A stretch of 64,000 nt of DNA from Chloroflexota bacterium (GTDB taxonomy: Bacteria; Chloroflexota; Anaerolineae; Aggregatilineales; J027): positions 62,001 to 126,000 of the forward strand of contig JABFGB010000015.1 of assembly GCA_013112715.1 (NCBI GenBank), read 5' to 3'. Positions 8,985-18,876 of this stretch are shown here, piece by piece. Made by a program: the position numbers and the translations under genes. Under the pieces are notes generated by a model. It worked only from the letters and a program-made list of their open reading frames with translations, made no database searches and was not told the DNA's origin. How positions within the stretch are numbered: the stretch's first letter is position 1; each line of letters begins with the position of its first letter.

Positions 8985-10574
8985 ATGACATTTCATAATC
9001 CGATATTGTCGGGCTTTTATCCTGATCCGTCTATCTGCCGAGTTGATGAAGATTACTATCTGATAACCTCAACTTTTGAATATTTTCCGGGGCTGCCCAT
9101 TTTCCACAGCCGCGATCTGGTTCACTGGCGACAAATTGGGCATATCATAGATCGCCCATCGCAGCTAAGTTTAGATGGTTTGGAAGGTTCAAGAGGCTTA
9201 TTTGCGCCTACCATCCGTTACCATGATGGGCTTTTCTACGTTATCAACACGCTGGTTCCCAATTTCAAAGACCCGACGCCCCCCTACGGCAATTTTATTG
9301 TGACAGCTACCGATCCAGCAGGCCCTTGGTCTGATCCCTACTGGCTAGAAGATGCGCCGGGAATTGACCCATCCTTATTGTTTGATGATGACGGGCGCGT
9401 ATGGTACACCGGGAATCGTATTCCACAAACGGGCGAATCCGATCATGGTCATCGGGAAATCTGGCTTCAGGAACTAGACCTGAACTCCATGCAACTTATT
9501 GGAGAAAAATATGCGCTGTGGGATGGTGCGGCCAAGCGAGCCATTCATCCCGAAGCTCCGCACCTATACCATATCGGTGACACCTATTATTTGATGATTG
9601 CCGAGGGTGGCACAGATGCCTATCATGCCGTCACTATAGCCCGCAGCAAAACTATCACCGGACCCTATGAGTCGTGTCACCGTAACCCCATCCTCACGCA
9701 CCGTCATAAGGGTTATTTCTCCGAGATTGCGGCGACAGGTCACGCCGATTTAGTCCAGACCCAAAATGGTGAATGGTGGATGGTTGCATTAGGCGTCCGT
9801 CCCTACAGCACACCCTTTGAGCCGGGCTACCATTACAATCTGGGACGCGAAACGTTTATGGCACCGGTTACATGGGAAATGGACGGTTGGCCTGTCGTTA
9901 ATCCGAGACGTGGTGGCATCGAACCGGAATTTCCGTCGCCCGATCTGCCTCCTCATCCGTGGCCTGAACAACCTAGCCGTGATGATTTTGACGCGGGTAC
10001 CTTATTAGCCTTTTGCTGGAATTTCTTACGCAATCCTCGTGAGCCGTTTTGGAGTCTGACGGATCACCCCGGTCATTTGCGTTTGCGTTTGCGACCAGAG
10101 CAAGTAAGCGAGTGGGTAAATCCTAGTTTTGTGGGGCGACGACAACAACATATCAATTTTGTTGCTGAAACGTTGATGGACTTTGCGCCAGCAAATGAGC
10201 ATGAATGTGCCGGGGTCGTTGTATATCAAAACAGCGATCACCACTTTCGGTTGGTGGTGTCACTCATCAATAATACACGCATGGTCTCGCTCATAAAACG
10301 CGACAAGGCTATAGAAGAAAAACTCGCCGAAGTACCGCTCTCGCCCGATCATTCCTATCTCAAAGTGACCGCCCAAGGGCAAGCCTATAGTTTTTTTGCC
10401 AGCGAAGATGGCAAACAATGGCATCACGTTGCTGAAAATGTAGATGGGCGTATTCTCAGCACAACAGTCGCAGGCGGATTTGTCGGAACTTATATCGGTT
10501 TATACGCCAGCAGTAATGGCTCAACCAGCCAAAATATTGCTGACTTTGACTGGTTTGATTATCGGGGAGTCTAA
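8985..10574 (+). CDS. GH43 beta-xylosidase (XynB type)
   Basis: A 529-residue glycosidase that should release xylose (and perhaps arabinose) from short xylo-oligosaccharides. The five-blade propeller opens with NPILSGFYPDPSI; catalytic base Asp14, the pKa-setting Asp128 (GIDPS) and general acid Glu190 (HPEAPH) are all in place. Length and the C-terminal beta-sandwich (from about residue 330, ending ADFDWFDY) match the GH43 subfamily 11/12 beta-xylosidases. No signal peptide is seen, so it acts in the cytoplasm on imported oligosaccharides, which fits the adjacent importer. Expression is likely controlled through operator site 3. Confidence 0.92.
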   Translation: MTFHNPILSGFYPDPSICRVDEDYYLITSTFEYFPGLPIFHSRDLVHWRQIGHIIDRPSQLSLDGLEGSRGLFAPTIRYHDGLFYVINTLVPNFKDPTPPYGNFIVTATDPAGPWSDPYWLEDAPGIDPSLLFDDDGRVWYTGNRIPQTGESDHGHREIWLQELDLNSMQLIGEKYALWDGAAKRAIHPEAPHLYHIGDTYYLMIAEGGTDAYHAVTIARSKTITGPYESCHRNPILTHRHKGYFSEIAATGHADLVQTQNGEWWMVALGVRPYSTPFEPGYHYNLGRETFMAPVTWEMDGWPVVNPRRGGIEPEFPSPDLPPHPWPEQPSRDDFDAGTLLAFCWNFLRNPREPFWSLTDHPGHLRLRLRPEQVSEWVNPSFVGRRQQHINFVAETLMDFAPANEHECAGVVVYQNSDHHFRLVVSLINNTRMVSLIKRDKAIEEKLAEVPLSPDHSYLKVTAQGQAYSFFASEDGKQWHHVAENVDGRILSTTVAGGFVGTYIGLYASSNGSTSQNIADFDWFDYRGV

Positions 10575-10599
10575 AGAGTCGTGGCCGAGACAAAGTATC

Positions 10600-11829
10600 A
10601 TGCAAACGATTACTCCTGAACGGATTGAAGTTTCATCTGAGCGGCTGTCTTTTCTCGATAACGCTCTGCAACGCTATGTTGACCAAGGCAAAGTAGCAGG
10701 CATTGTTGCTGTGCTGTCGCGGCGTGGACAGGTTTTCCATGCCAGAGGTTATGGTGCTGCCAATCTCTCCACGCATCAACACATGCAGCCTGATACCTTA
10801 GTCCGGCTGTGGTCAATTACCAAAGTGATCACGGCAGTTGCCACGCTGATTTGTTATGAACGTGGTGAATTCGTGCTCGACCAACCCATTGCAGACTTCA
10901 TTCCCGCGTTTGGATCAACCCTTGTCTACGCAGGCATGGAGGGGGATGAACCCCGTTTCGCCAAACAAGAACGTCCGATCACCATCCGGCATTTGCTTAC
11001 CCATACAGGCGGTATCCCATCCGGGTTTGGTGGAGCAACCGAACCCCCTGAAGGGATGCTTCGCGCTAGAATTCAGGCGCTAAAAACATCCCATATTTCG
11101 GTAGCAAAGATTGTGGAGACCATTGCCCAAGTCCCGTTGGTTGCTCAACCGAATACGCTTTGGCGTTATGGTCAATCGTTTGAAATCTTGGCTCGTCTGG
11201 TTGAAATCACTTCAGGATTGCCATTTGCCGACTTTTTACAAACTTATATTTTCGATCCACTGGGAATGACGGACACAAGTTATGTTATCGGGGATGACCG
11301 GATTGATCGTTTCAGTGCATTTTACAGGCGAGCGCAGGATGGCAGCCTGTCTCTTCTGGAAGCACCAAGTCAAAGTGTTCATTACACATCGAATGGTCAC
11401 AGACCACCCGGCCAATGGCAGCACGGCGGGGCGGGCCTTGTGTCAACAGCATCGGATATTCAACGACTTGGCAATATGCTGCTCAATCGGGGCACACTCG
11501 ATAAGGTGCGCATTCTCGCGCCTAGCACCGTTGATCTCATGACCACAAACCACCTTCGGGCTGATCTACTACCCTACCACTTCCCGAATGCACAGCCAAT
11601 CTACGGCTACGGGCACGGTCTGGGTGTCCACACATTAATGGATCGCGGGCTGGCGGGAACGCCTAGTGCAAATGGGGAATACTGGAAGGATGGTGGTTCT
11701 GGAACTTTGCTCTGGGTGGATCCCCATTATGAACTTGTGGGCACAGTTTGTTATCAGCTAGATCCTTTTTGGATTTATCCTATCTTTGCAACGACCAAAG
11801 CACTCACCTATCAGGCAATACTGGCTTAG
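10600..11829 (+). CDS. Beta-lactamase-fold serine hydrolase (esterase/peptidase)
   Basis: A 409-residue protein of the class C beta-lactamase/EstB family. The nucleophile motif is SITK (in RLWSITKVITAV), the second motif is probably WRYGQSFEIL (Tyr-Gly-Gln instead of the usual Tyr-x-Asn) and the third region is KDGGSGTLLWVD. I place the start at the ATG at 10600, 25 bases after the GH43 stop, because an upstream frame would overlap the GH43 coding region. There is no signal peptide. Members of this family next to xylanolytic genes are often acetyl- or feruloyl-esterases, so a deacetylase role on xylo-oligosaccharides is a fair guess, not shown. Confidence 0.82.
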   Translation: MQTITPERIEVSSERLSFLDNALQRYVDQGKVAGIVAVLSRRGQVFHARGYGAANLSTHQHMQPDTLVRLWSITKVITAVATLICYERGEFVLDQPIADFIPAFGSTLVYAGMEGDEPRFAKQERPITIRHLLTHTGGIPSGFGGATEPPEGMLRARIQALKTSHISVAKIVETIAQVPLVAQPNTLWRYGQSFEILARLVEITSGLPFADFLQTYIFDPLGMTDTSYVIGDDRIDRFSAFYRRAQDGSLSLLEAPSQSVHYTSNGHRPPGQWQHGGAGLVSTASDIQRLGNMLLNRGTLDKVRILAPSTVDLMTTNHLRADLLPYHFPNAQPIYGYGHGLGVHTLMDRGLAGTPSANGEYWKDGGSGTLLWVDPHYELVGTVCYQLDPFWIYPIFATTKALTYQAILA

Positions 11830-11929
11830 TTATGTGGATCGTAGACAAGGTTTTTTGGGAGTATGCGCTAAGGAAAGCGGACCCCAGTTTCAAAAAATTC
11901 CTTCTCTTGTTTAGGGAGCGACCTTAAAG

Positions 11930-13468
11930 ATGACAAAAACAGAAATCACGATTGACCGCAATAAAGCAGGTGAACCTCTTAACCCATACTGGAAGGTGTG
12001 CGTCGGTGGCGGACGGGTCGCAGAAGCCCTACGCGCCGACTTCCAAAAACATCTGGAACTTATCCAGCGCGAGATGCCCTTCGACTATATGCGAATGCAC
12101 GGGTTATTCCACGAAGATATGATGGTCTATCGAGAAGAAGGCGGCCAGCCTATTGTGAATTGGCAATACGTCGATCTCGTATACGACCACTGGCTCTCTA
12201 TCAATATTCGCCCTTTTGTCGAACTTGGTTTCATGCCATATGATCTTGCAAGTGGCGAGGAGACGGTTTTCTGGTGGAAAGGCAACATCACCCCGCCCAA
12301 TAATTGGGAGCGCTGGGAATGGTTTATTCAACAATTTATCCGGCACATTATCGAACGCTATGGTCGGGATGAAGTACGACGCTGGTATTTTGAAGTCTGG
12401 AACGAGCCGGACCTATTTTTCTTTTGGAAGGATGCGGATTTTGATGCTTATATGGAGTTGTATAAACGGACCGTGCGTGCCATTAAGCAGATTGATGCAT
12501 CCCTCAAAGTCGGTGGCCCTGCAACTGCGTCGGCATCTGCTGGCCCCGGTATAGCATCGTGGGGCAATAAGTTCCTAAGTGCGTGCCGTGAAGAAAATAT
12601 TCCGATTGATTTCTTCTCAACACATCCCTATCCCACCAATCACCCATTTGATGCAGATGGTACTGGCTATATGACGTGGGATGGGCCAGAGCGTCTCATG
12701 ATTGACCTGACTGGCTATGAAAAAACGCTTGAGGTAAACGGTTTTTCACATCTCGAAAAGCATTATACTGAATGGAGTAGTAGCCCAAGTCCGCGTGACC
12801 CCATTCACGATACAGCATTCCTTGCTCCCTTTATCGTGCAAAACAACTTAGCCGGACGTGGTCATGCCGATTCTCTATCGTTCTGGGTTATCAGTGACAT
12901 TTTTGAAGAATCGCGTGCCGGGGATACGCCGTTTCATGGTGGCTTTGGTTTGATTAACACGCAGGGGCTGAAAAAACCTTCCTATCATGGCTACTGGTTC
13001 CTTTCCCGATTGGGGGACGAGATACTGGATATGAGCGATTCGTTCATTGTGACGCGCCATACGAGCGGGAAAATCTCGGTTCTGGTGTGGAATTATTGCC
13101 ATTACACGGATGAGGCAGCAAGTGATAACCGTTTCATCCAAAAAGCTGCTGGCACGCGCCGACTTTACGATATGTTTGCGCAGAAGGCAGAGAAATCATT
13201 TACCTTGAATTTGCCGGGATTTGAGCGAAAAGTTCGTGTTCAGACCACCCGTTTTGACCGTGAACATGGTAGTGTGCTGGATGCTTGGTTTGATATGGGA
13301 TCGCCGGAACAGATTCTGCGTGAAGACCTTGACATACTCCGGCAAAAGATGGAACTGACGATGAACGTCGAATATCTTGCGCCTGCTCCAAATCTGTTGA
13401 CCTTGAATTTAACAGTGCAACCGCATGGGGTAACACTCGTAGATATTTCAGAGAGCGCTTTCTCCTGA
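11930..13468 (+). CDS. GH39 glycosidase (beta-xylosidase-like)
   Basis: A 512-residue clan-A retaining glycosidase. The acid/base Glu159 lies in FEVWNEPDL and the nucleophile Glu281 in HYTEWSSSP, the positions and spacing expected for GH39 (E160/E277 in the Thermoanaerobacterium xylosidase). The N-terminal (alpha/beta)8 barrel is followed by a beta-rich C-terminal domain. There is no signal peptide. It follows the serine hydrolase by 100 bases, so the three + strand genes may form one transcript. Beta-xylosidase is the best guess; GH39 also contains alpha-L-iduronidases and other specificities. Confidence 0.88.
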   Translation: MTKTEITIDRNKAGEPLNPYWKVCVGGGRVAEALRADFQKHLELIQREMPFDYMRMHGLFHEDMMVYREEGGQPIVNWQYVDLVYDHWLSINIRPFVELGFMPYDLASGEETVFWWKGNITPPNNWERWEWFIQQFIRHIIERYGRDEVRRWYFEVWNEPDLFFFWKDADFDAYMELYKRTVRAIKQIDASLKVGGPATASASAGPGIASWGNKFLSACREENIPIDFFSTHPYPTNHPFDADGTGYMTWDGPERLMIDLTGYEKTLEVNGFSHLEKHYTEWSSSPSPRDPIHDTAFLAPFIVQNNLAGRGHADSLSFWVISDIFEESRAGDTPFHGGFGLINTQGLKKPSYHGYWFLSRLGDEILDMSDSFIVTRHTSGKISVLVWNYCHYTDEAASDNRFIQKAAGTRRLYDMFAQKAEKSFTLNLPGFERKVRVQTTRFDREHGSVLDAWFDMGSPEQILREDLDILRQKMELTMNVEYLAPAPNLLTLNLTVQPHGVTLVDISESAFS

Positions 13469-13476
13469 AGATGATT

Positions 13477-14052
13477 TTAGAGCGTGTTATGAACATTAGA
13501 GACAAAAAGCCATAGCATGGATGAAGCGTTGAGCCATGAGCATAGCAAAGGCAAGCCTTTAAGGGTGTCCGGCAGACGTTCATAGTCACGGGCCAAGCGT
13601 CGGCAACGGGCCAGCCAGCCAAAACTGCCCTCGACCACCCAACGGCGGGGCAGCAGGACAAAACCTTGTTTGGCTTCGGGCAGTTTGACGACGAGCAACT
13701 GTATCCCGTAGTCTTGAGCCGCTTGGGCTGCATCATCGCCCGTGTAGCCTTGATCGACATACGCCAATGCAACGCTCTCCCCAGTGGCCGCTTGGACCGC
13801 CTGTGCCAACGGACCCACCTGAGCGCGGTCTTGCTCATGGCCGGGGTCACCAACAAGGCCAGCAAATGCCCCAAGGTATCCACCGCCATGTGCGTCTTGC
13901 TCCCTTTGCGTCGTTTGGCCCCATCGTAAGCCCCACGTTCGCCGCTTTCGGGGCTGGATTGCAGCGTGCGACTGTCCAGAATGGCGGCACTGGGGGCTTC
14001 CTTGCATCCGGCGGCCCAATTGCAACAGTGCCAGCAAGTCATTGGGAATCAT
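13477..14052 (-). pseudogene. Frameshifted, N-terminally truncated IS5-type transposase
   Basis: The protein is spread over two frames. A short piece ([11 protein letters not shown]) is in one frame, the middle ([12 protein letters not shown] through [12 protein letters not shown]) in a second, and the end ([13 protein letters not shown] onward, including [12 protein letters not shown] and [12 protein letters not shown]) is back in the first. The DDE residues are recognisable as Asp in LDSRT, Asp in VDQGYTG and Glu in VVEGSFGWL. The usual N-terminal DUF4096 domain is missing. At least two frameshifts plus the deletion make it inactive. Confidence 0.82.
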
Positions 14053-14101
14053 GCTCCACCAGTATATCAGTCTCTCTCTTAAAAGTGCATAACACGCTCT
14101 A
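13478..14101. mobile_element. Decayed IS5-family insertion sequence with intact ends
   Basis: TAGAGCGTGTTATG at 13478-13491 is matched perfectly by CATAACACGCTCTA at 14088-14101. If the outer TA is taken as a target duplication, the element is bounded by GAGCGTG...CACGCTC. At about 620 bp it is shorter than a full IS5-family element because the 5' part of the transposase gene is gone. It inserted just after the GH39 stop codon. The 238 bases between it and the next gene hold only a weak hairpin (14197-14211). Confidence 0.8.
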
Positions 14102-14339
14102 GAAACAACCCTTTTTGAGCGCCGCTATCCAGCAATACACTCACCACGAGCTTTTAGGATAGCCTACGTATCACATTTAACCAGAGGGGTGGAACAGCAA
14201 GCCGTGCTTGCACCTTTTGCACTAACGAGATCAAGTGGTTTAGCACGGCTCCGCCAGTATTCACAAATCTAAGTAAGCGCCTTCCCTCCTCGGTTATGCT
14301 CCGACTTGCAGTACCCAATATTCGATGAGGAGTGCCAGA

Positions 14340-14801
14340 TCAGGGCTGACGCAGGCCATACACATCCAGTATCTGCTCACGGGTGAAGTCTAGGGTCTTC
14401 ATAATTTTGTGCGAAAAGCGCTTCATGAACTCATAACCGAGCTTCGGATCGGCTTCGCATTTGTTCCGTAAACATACTCCATCGAGTGCGATCACCCGTG
14501 TAAGTTCCATTGCGCGGCCACTGAACCGCCAGACATACGGCGAAAAAAGCCATGACCAACCCACCACATCCCCCTCATCGTGGGTATAGATCGTAATCAG
14601 TTGTCCCGGCACTGACATTTCCACGGCTATTTTCCCATAGCGGATGATGAAGAATTTGTTGGCTTCAGCGCCCTCCTTAAAGAGATATTCACCACCTTCA
14701 TAACGTTCGTTAGATGCACAACCGGTTAGTAGTTCGAGATAGATTTTGTCGAGTCCCTCAAAAAATGGGTGTTGGGTCAGGATTGGTTCAAGTGTTTCCA
14801 T
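14340..14801 (-). CDS. Stand-alone cyclic-nucleotide-binding-fold protein 2 of the hydrogenase operon
   Basis: A 153-residue protein made of a single CAP_ED (cNMP-binding) fold with no DNA-binding domain. The phosphate-binding cassette is altered: where classical binders have a GE(L/I)A...RxA motif, this has GDVVGWSWLFSPYVW followed by SGRA, so the ligand-contacting Glu is replaced. The start at 14801 is set by AAGGAG ten bases upstream. It is the last gene of the hdr-mvh operon, 31 bases after its paralogue-like neighbour. A regulatory or assembly role for the hydrogenase is inferred from position; cAMP binding should not be assumed. Confidence 0.8.
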   Translation of the reverse strand: METLEPILTQHPFFEGLDKIYLELLTGCASNERYEGGEYLFKEGAEANKFFIIRYGKIAVEMSVPGQLITIYTHDEGDVVGWSWLFSPYVWRFSGRAMELTRVIALDGVCLRNKCEADPKLGYEFMKRFSHKIMKTLDFTREQILDVYGLRQP

Positions 14802-14832
14802 GATTTTGTTTCTCCTTAGCTGGCTTGTTGGA

Positions 14833-15300
14833 TTAAGAGTGAGTGCCGATGAGTTGTAGACGAGTATCATGCAGCCGTGACAAAGCCGTGGTGGCGATGT
14901 GATGGACCAATACAGAATCTAGCTTGAGGTCTTTTTCGCACAGGGTACGCAAGGCGGGTGCCGCGATTTCAATGACTCGAGAGAGGCTGTTCGCTAAAGC
15001 GGTTGCCGTGTATTGATAGGGTTCAATCAGGGCTGAGATCCCAAACGGCTCACCCGGATTGATATGCCCGACATAAAAATCTTTTCGTAAGGTTGGGTTA
15101 TCCCGATCTATCACAACATAATGCAAATCAATCAGCCCTTCGACCAAAATGAACAAGGCATGGGCAGGTTGATCCGTCTGGATCAGCGTCTCACCTTTTG
15201 CATAGGCGACCTCGTTTGACAGCATGGCAATCGCTTTGAGTTGCGTGTCATCCAGATGGGCAAAAAATGGGAAACGGCGCAAGAGTTCAGGAGATATCAT
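14833..15300 (-). CDS. Stand-alone cyclic-nucleotide-binding-fold protein 1 of the hydrogenase operon
   Basis: A 155-residue single-domain protein with the CAP_ED beta-roll (FPFFAHLDDTQLKAIA, then GETLIQTDQPAHALFILVEG). Its cassette reads GEPFGISALIEPYQYTATA: the Gly-Glu is kept but the essential Arg of the canonical motif is absent. No helix-turn-helix follows. Its ATG overlaps the TGA of the protease gene by 4 bases, so the two are translationally coupled. Together with the next gene it may form a heterodimeric sensor or an accessory subunit for the hydrogenase-Hdr complex. Confidence 0.8.
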   Translation of the reverse strand: MISPELLRRFPFFAHLDDTQLKAIAMLSNEVAYAKGETLIQTDQPAHALFILVEGLIDLHYVVIDRDNPTLRKDFYVGHINPGEPFGISALIEPYQYTATALANSLSRVIEIAAPALRTLCEKDLKLDSVLVHHIATTALSRLHDTRLQLIGTHS

Positions 15301-15875
15301 AGAACCTCCTCAGCAATCTGATCTAGTTTTTTAATAACCAACTGCACTGCACAGGGTACAGCCGCCATGATAGCTGGTGTAAGGCTTTCACTAAAAATAA
15401 AGGTGGGTTCGACCTCGACCCCAATGACCCATATGGCATCGGGGAGCTTGGCGACTAGATTACGCCCCATCTCTAAAGCTACTTGGAGGCTGGTATCATG
15501 CGCAGAATAGAGATGCCCAACCGAGTAAGAGGGCAATGATTCCAGCGAGTAGGAGTACAGGCTGCCGATGGGTTGCTGACCCAAGGTGATGGCATCAATC
15601 AGGATTGCCGCGTCATAGCCAATCATCTGCTCCATGAGACGCAGCCCACCAACCGCTAATCGCTCGACTTCCACAGCAGCGACCATAGAGGAGTGAGTTT
15701 CTCCCTCCCCTACGGTTTTAGATTGTTCTTGTAGAGCGCATTCAACATGACTTGCGACGCGCCAGCCGAAACCATCATCACCCAGTAGGGGATTCCCCAA
15801 CCCGATAATCAAGATGCGCGGTTGTGGTATCACACCTCCGGTGAGAGGACTGTCACTGACGGATCGTATTTCCAT
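15297..15875 (-). CDS. [NiFe]-hydrogenase maturation endopeptidase (HyaD/HycI family)
   Basis: A 192-residue cytoplasmic protease that clips the C-terminal tail of the hydrogenase large subunit after nickel insertion. The family opening IIGLGNPLLGDDGFGWRVA is at about residues 22-41, and the other conserved acidic and His residues appear in ILIDAI and GHLYSAHD. A roughly 20-residue N-terminal extension precedes the core; the ATG has GAGGAGGG upstream at a long spacing. The large-subunit gene directly upstream has a 27-residue cleavable tail, which is the expected substrate. Confidence 0.9.
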   Translation of the reverse strand: MEIRSVSDSPLTGGVIPQPRILIIGLGNPLLGDDGFGWRVASHVECALQEQSKTVGEGETHSSMVAAVEVERLAVGGLRLMEQMIGYDAAILIDAITLGQQPIGSLYSYSLESLPSYSVGHLYSAHDTSLQVALEMGRNLVAKLPDAIWVIGVEVEPTFIFSESLTPAIMAAVPCAVQLVIKKLDQIAEEVL

Positions 15876-15900
15876 CCTATTGCGTTCCCTCCTCGTTCAA

Positions 15901-17403
15901 TCAGCAGTGCTGATGGAGGACATCAACGGTATTCCCCGCCGCGTCCCGAATAATCACTTCCAGTGGCATCTGGCCCGGTAAGGAATGTGTGGCACATCCA
16001 AAACACGGATCATAGGCTCGAAAGGCCATCTCAATTTGATTCAGGAGGCCTTCGGTGACGACAGTTCCATGTTGTATAAGCTGCTGGGCAGCCTTTTTGA
16101 TAGACATGGTGATCGGCGCATAATTGTTGGTCGTGCCGACAATTAAATTGACTTTTGTCAAAATACCACGCTCATCTGTCCAATAATGATGCGTGAGAGT
16201 TCCACGCGGCGCTTCTACACAGCCAACCCCTTCGGTTGGGGCCTCTTGGGGTACGGCGTGAATTTGAGGTGAGGTAATTTCCGGATCGGTGGCAAGTTCA
16301 ACCCAGCGTTCGGCAGCATAGAGCAATTCCACAAGGCGTGCCCAGTGTGTTGCCAAGCGATGATGCACCACCTTGGTATCGCCCGTGGCGGTATAGCGTT
16401 TGGCTTCTTCCGTCACCAATGTGGCATAAAAACGTTCATATTCCTCTTGGGCACGGGGGGTTGCCATCCCATCCGCCGCGTTGAGTCGTGACAAGGGTGT
16501 GGCGCAGTACACCCCGGAATCCTTGCCGTCCACAAAGCCTTTCCAGCCGATTTTCTTTAAATAGGGGAATTTGAGATATGTCCACGGCTCGACATGTTCC
16601 GCAATCCAATCGGTATAGTCATGCGGGTCATACATCCCAATGCGTTCGCCATCAGGAGCCACGAGGCTGATTTGTCCATCATAGAAATTCACATGCTTCT
16701 TTGCATCCACCATGCCCATATAGTAGGTACGGTGGGAGTACGTGTCGCCCACGACTAAATCCACATAGGCCTGATTGCCCAGCACAATGTCATCAAACAA
16801 CTTGAGGCTGAATTGGGCAAACTCAACCGCCCAGTGCCCCATCTGCTCGATTTCCTTACGCTGTTCCTCGGTGATGCCTTTGGTCAACCCGCCGGGGATG
16901 GAGGTACAAGGATGCACCTTGCGACCCCCGATCATCTCAATCACCGTATGACCATATTTGCGGGCTTGGATGACCTTGCTGCCAATCTCAAGACCGACTT
17001 TGTGAATGACCCCCAAGATGTTGCGCTCGGCAACTGGCGCAGTCGGCCCCATGATGAAATCTGGGCCACCCAGCGCATAAAAGTGGGTGGTATGATCGGT
17101 GACATAAAACGCACTGTACAGGAGTTCGCGCAGTTTTTTTGCGGTGGGTGGGGGATCCACATGATAAACGGCATCCCCAGCTTTGGCTGCCGCCATATGG
17201 TGTGCTTCAGGGCAAACTCCACAGATGCGGTTGGTCAGAATGGGCATTTCTTCAACGGGTCGCCCAACACAAAACCGTTCAAAACCGCGCAATTCAGGTA
17301 TTTGAAAGTAGGCATTGGCAACGTCACCCGCTTCATTCAAAAAGATTTCGACCTTGCCGTGTCCCTCCAAACGAGTGATGGGATCAATGGTGATGCGTTG
17401 CAT
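15901..17403 (-). CDS. mvhA: [NiFe]-hydrogenase large subunit, group 3 (MvhA/HoxH-like)
   Basis: A 500-residue catalytic subunit that binds the NiFe(CN)2CO centre and oxidises or evolves H2. The first ligand pair is in RICGVC (Cys61, Cys64) and the second in DPCFGCATH (Cys467, Cys470, His473). A 27-residue tail follows His473, the site where the maturation protease would cut. The start ATG at 17401-17403 lies inside the end of the small-subunit gene (20-base overlap); a longer frame upstream is only the shadow of that gene. Neighbouring mvhD and hdrABC genes point to the cytoplasmic group 3c-type enzyme. The tail sequence SLPGQMP resembles HoxH tails, so the exact subgroup needs a tree. Confidence 0.93.
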   Translation of the reverse strand: MQRITIDPITRLEGHGKVEIFLNEAGDVANAYFQIPELRGFERFCVGRPVEEMPILTNRICGVCPEAHHMAAAKAGDAVYHVDPPPTAKKLRELLYSAFYVTDHTTHFYALGGPDFIMGPTAPVAERNILGVIHKVGLEIGSKVIQARKYGHTVIEMIGGRKVHPCTSIPGGLTKGITEEQRKEIEQMGHWAVEFAQFSLKLFDDIVLGNQAYVDLVVGDTYSHRTYYMGMVDAKKHVNFYDGQISLVAPDGERIGMYDPHDYTDWIAEHVEPWTYLKFPYLKKIGWKGFVDGKDSGVYCATPLSRLNAADGMATPRAQEEYERFYATLVTEEAKRYTATGDTKVVHHRLATHWARLVELLYAAERWVELATDPEITSPQIHAVPQEAPTEGVGCVEAPRGTLTHHYWTDERGILTKVNLIVGTTNNYAPITMSIKKAAQQLIQHGTVVTEGLLNQIEMAFRAYDPCFGCATHSLPGQMPLEVIIRDAAGNTVDVLHQHC

Positions 17404-18403
17404 ACTGCTCCTCCTCTTCCAATACCACCGGGGCAGCCCGCAACATCGAATGGGCGAGACTGAAACGGTAAAATTGACCCACTGGGTCGGGCAGGGTATC
17501 AAGAACCCGCTCAATCTCGGCAGGCTCTTTACCTTCGATGACCGAAGCAAACGCCGTCATCAGGCGTGCTCCAAAGTCTAAGGTGCCGTCGCTTGATCCG
17601 TAACAGCCAATACACTGAGCACCAGCGCGAGGACACAACGCCCCACAGCCACTCCGGGTTGCCGGGCCATTACAGGGGATACCCTGCTCCAATAAACAGA
17701 GATTGGGGTCAATCGCCGCCAGCTGCTGAATGCGCGTAAAGTGTTGGATGGTTTTGACATTACGAATGCGGGGACATTCATCACACACCGTCGAAGTGCC
17801 CGCCCCGATGACACTGCCCGTTGGCGGCAGCGTGGCCTTCCCTTGAAGAGCTTGAATCACCAGATCAACGACTGCCCCTATCTGATGAGATTCTGGCGGA
17901 CAACCCGGCATGTAATAGTCCACTGCGACCACTTGATCGAGGGTCTTGAGGACAGGATAGAACTCTGGGATGTGCAGATTGCCTTCGGGTGCCGCCCACT
18001 GAAAATCTGGACGAATGCCCGTCGGGTTATCGGTACTGACCCCCTCATATACCGCCTCAAAAATCTGCTCACGAGTGCTCAGATTGGCTAGTCCGGGGAT
18101 ACAACCAGCGCAGGCGCATGATCCAAACGCGACCAAAATCTTAGATTTACGGCGCATCAGATGAGCCATCGCTTCGTTTTCGGTATTGCGAATACCCCCA
18201 TTAAACAAAGTCAGGGTTATCGCTTCGTCCGGCATGGCCTCGACATCTTTGTATTTGGCGTCCATTGCGACAGGCCAGAAAACAACCTCAAAATTCGCAT
18301 CCACATCAAGGATTTTCTCATGGATATTCAGCACGGCGATTTCGCACCCGCCGCATGACGCCGCCCAATACATGGCAAATTTGGGTTTACCATTTACGCT
18401 CAT
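17384..18403 (-). CDS. mvhG: [NiFe]-hydrogenase small subunit (MvhG-like)
   Basis: A 339-residue iron-sulfur subunit passing electrons from the NiFe site. Proximal-cluster ligands are seen in ASCGGCE (Cys17, Cys20), GSCACAGC and PGCPP; further Cys-rich segments (CDECPR, CLLEQGIPCNGPA, SGCGALCPRAGAQCIGC) supply medial and distal [4Fe-4S] clusters. There is no twin-arginine signal and no membrane anchor, so it is cytoplasmic. Its ATG overlaps the mvhD stop by 4 bases. About 30 residues at the C-terminus, ending in three His, are extra and overlap the large-subunit start. Confidence 0.93.
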   Translation of the reverse strand: MSVNGKPKFAMYWAASCGGCEIAVLNIHEKILDVDANFEVVFWPVAMDAKYKDVEAMPDEAITLTLFNGGIRNTENEAMAHLMRRKSKILVAFGSCACAGCIPGLANLSTREQIFEAVYEGVSTDNPTGIRPDFQWAAPEGNLHIPEFYPVLKTLDQVVAVDYYMPGCPPESHQIGAVVDLVIQALQGKATLPPTGSVIGAGTSTVCDECPRIRNVKTIQHFTRIQQLAAIDPNLCLLEQGIPCNGPATRSGCGALCPRAGAQCIGCYGSSDGTLDFGARLMTAFASVIEGKEPAEIERVLDTLPDPVGQFYRFSLAHSMLRAAPVVLEEEEQYATHHH

Positions 18404-18876
18404 GCTGTCCCCCTTTCTGCTGTCGGTTGCACATGAGCAACCTCGGGGGGGTTAAGCGGCAGGGGGTAGCGTGATTTAAACGGCCCCAACGCGCGGATTT
18501 GTTCCACCATGTCGGTGATTTCTTGGGCCAATTTGACCCCTTCGGCGGCACTTGCCCAGACCAGTTTGATGCGTTCTGGTTCGATACCCATCTGGGTCAA
18601 GACTCGTCGCAGCATCAAATAACGACGGAGCGTCTTATAGTTTTGCTCCAAATAGTGGCACTCGCCGGGATGACAGCCCGTGATGAGAACACCATCCGCC
18701 CCGGAAGTCAATGCTTTGAGCACAAAAGTAGGATCAAGCCGCCCGGAGCACATCAGCCGAATCAGCCGGATGTTGGGTGGATATTTGACCCGTGCGGTAC
18801 CCGCCAAATCAGCGGCGCGGTAGCTGCACCAGTTGCAGGTGAAACCAATGATGACTGGTTCAAAGGTGTCGTTCAT
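18400..18876 (-). CDS. mvhD: MvhD, [2Fe-2S] linker between hydrogenase and HdrA
   Basis: A 158-residue protein of the methyl-viologen-reducing hydrogenase delta-subunit family. Five conserved Cys (CNWC at 14-17, MCSGR at 43, GCHPGEC at 68-73) should hold one [2Fe-2S] cluster. In methanogens MvhD carries electrons from the hydrogenase to the bifurcating flavin of HdrA. The gene overlaps hdrA by 4 bases upstream and mvhG by 4 downstream, as expected for a stoichiometric complex. The C-terminal 20 residues are Pro-rich and unconserved in appearance. Confidence 0.92.
   Translation of the reverse strand: MNDTFEPVIIGFTCNWCSYRAADLAGTARVKYPPNIRLIRLMCSGRLDPTFVLKALTSGADGVLITGCHPGECHYLEQNYKTLRRYLMLRRVLTQMGIEPERIKLVWASAAEGVKLAQEITDMVEQIRALGPFKSRYPLPLNPPEVAHVQPTAERGTA

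Noticed and set aside
10444-10599. Longer N-terminus of the serine hydrolase
   Set aside because: It would overlap the GH43 coding region by 130 bases and has no family similarity.
14197-14211. GCAAGC-CGT-GCTTGC hairpin as terminator of the hydrogenase operon
   Set aside because: The stem is only 6 bp and no T-run follows on the - strand.
17404-17550. N-terminal extension of the hydrogenase large subunit
   Set aside because: It lies inside the small-subunit gene in another frame, and [16 protein letters not shown] is the normal family start.
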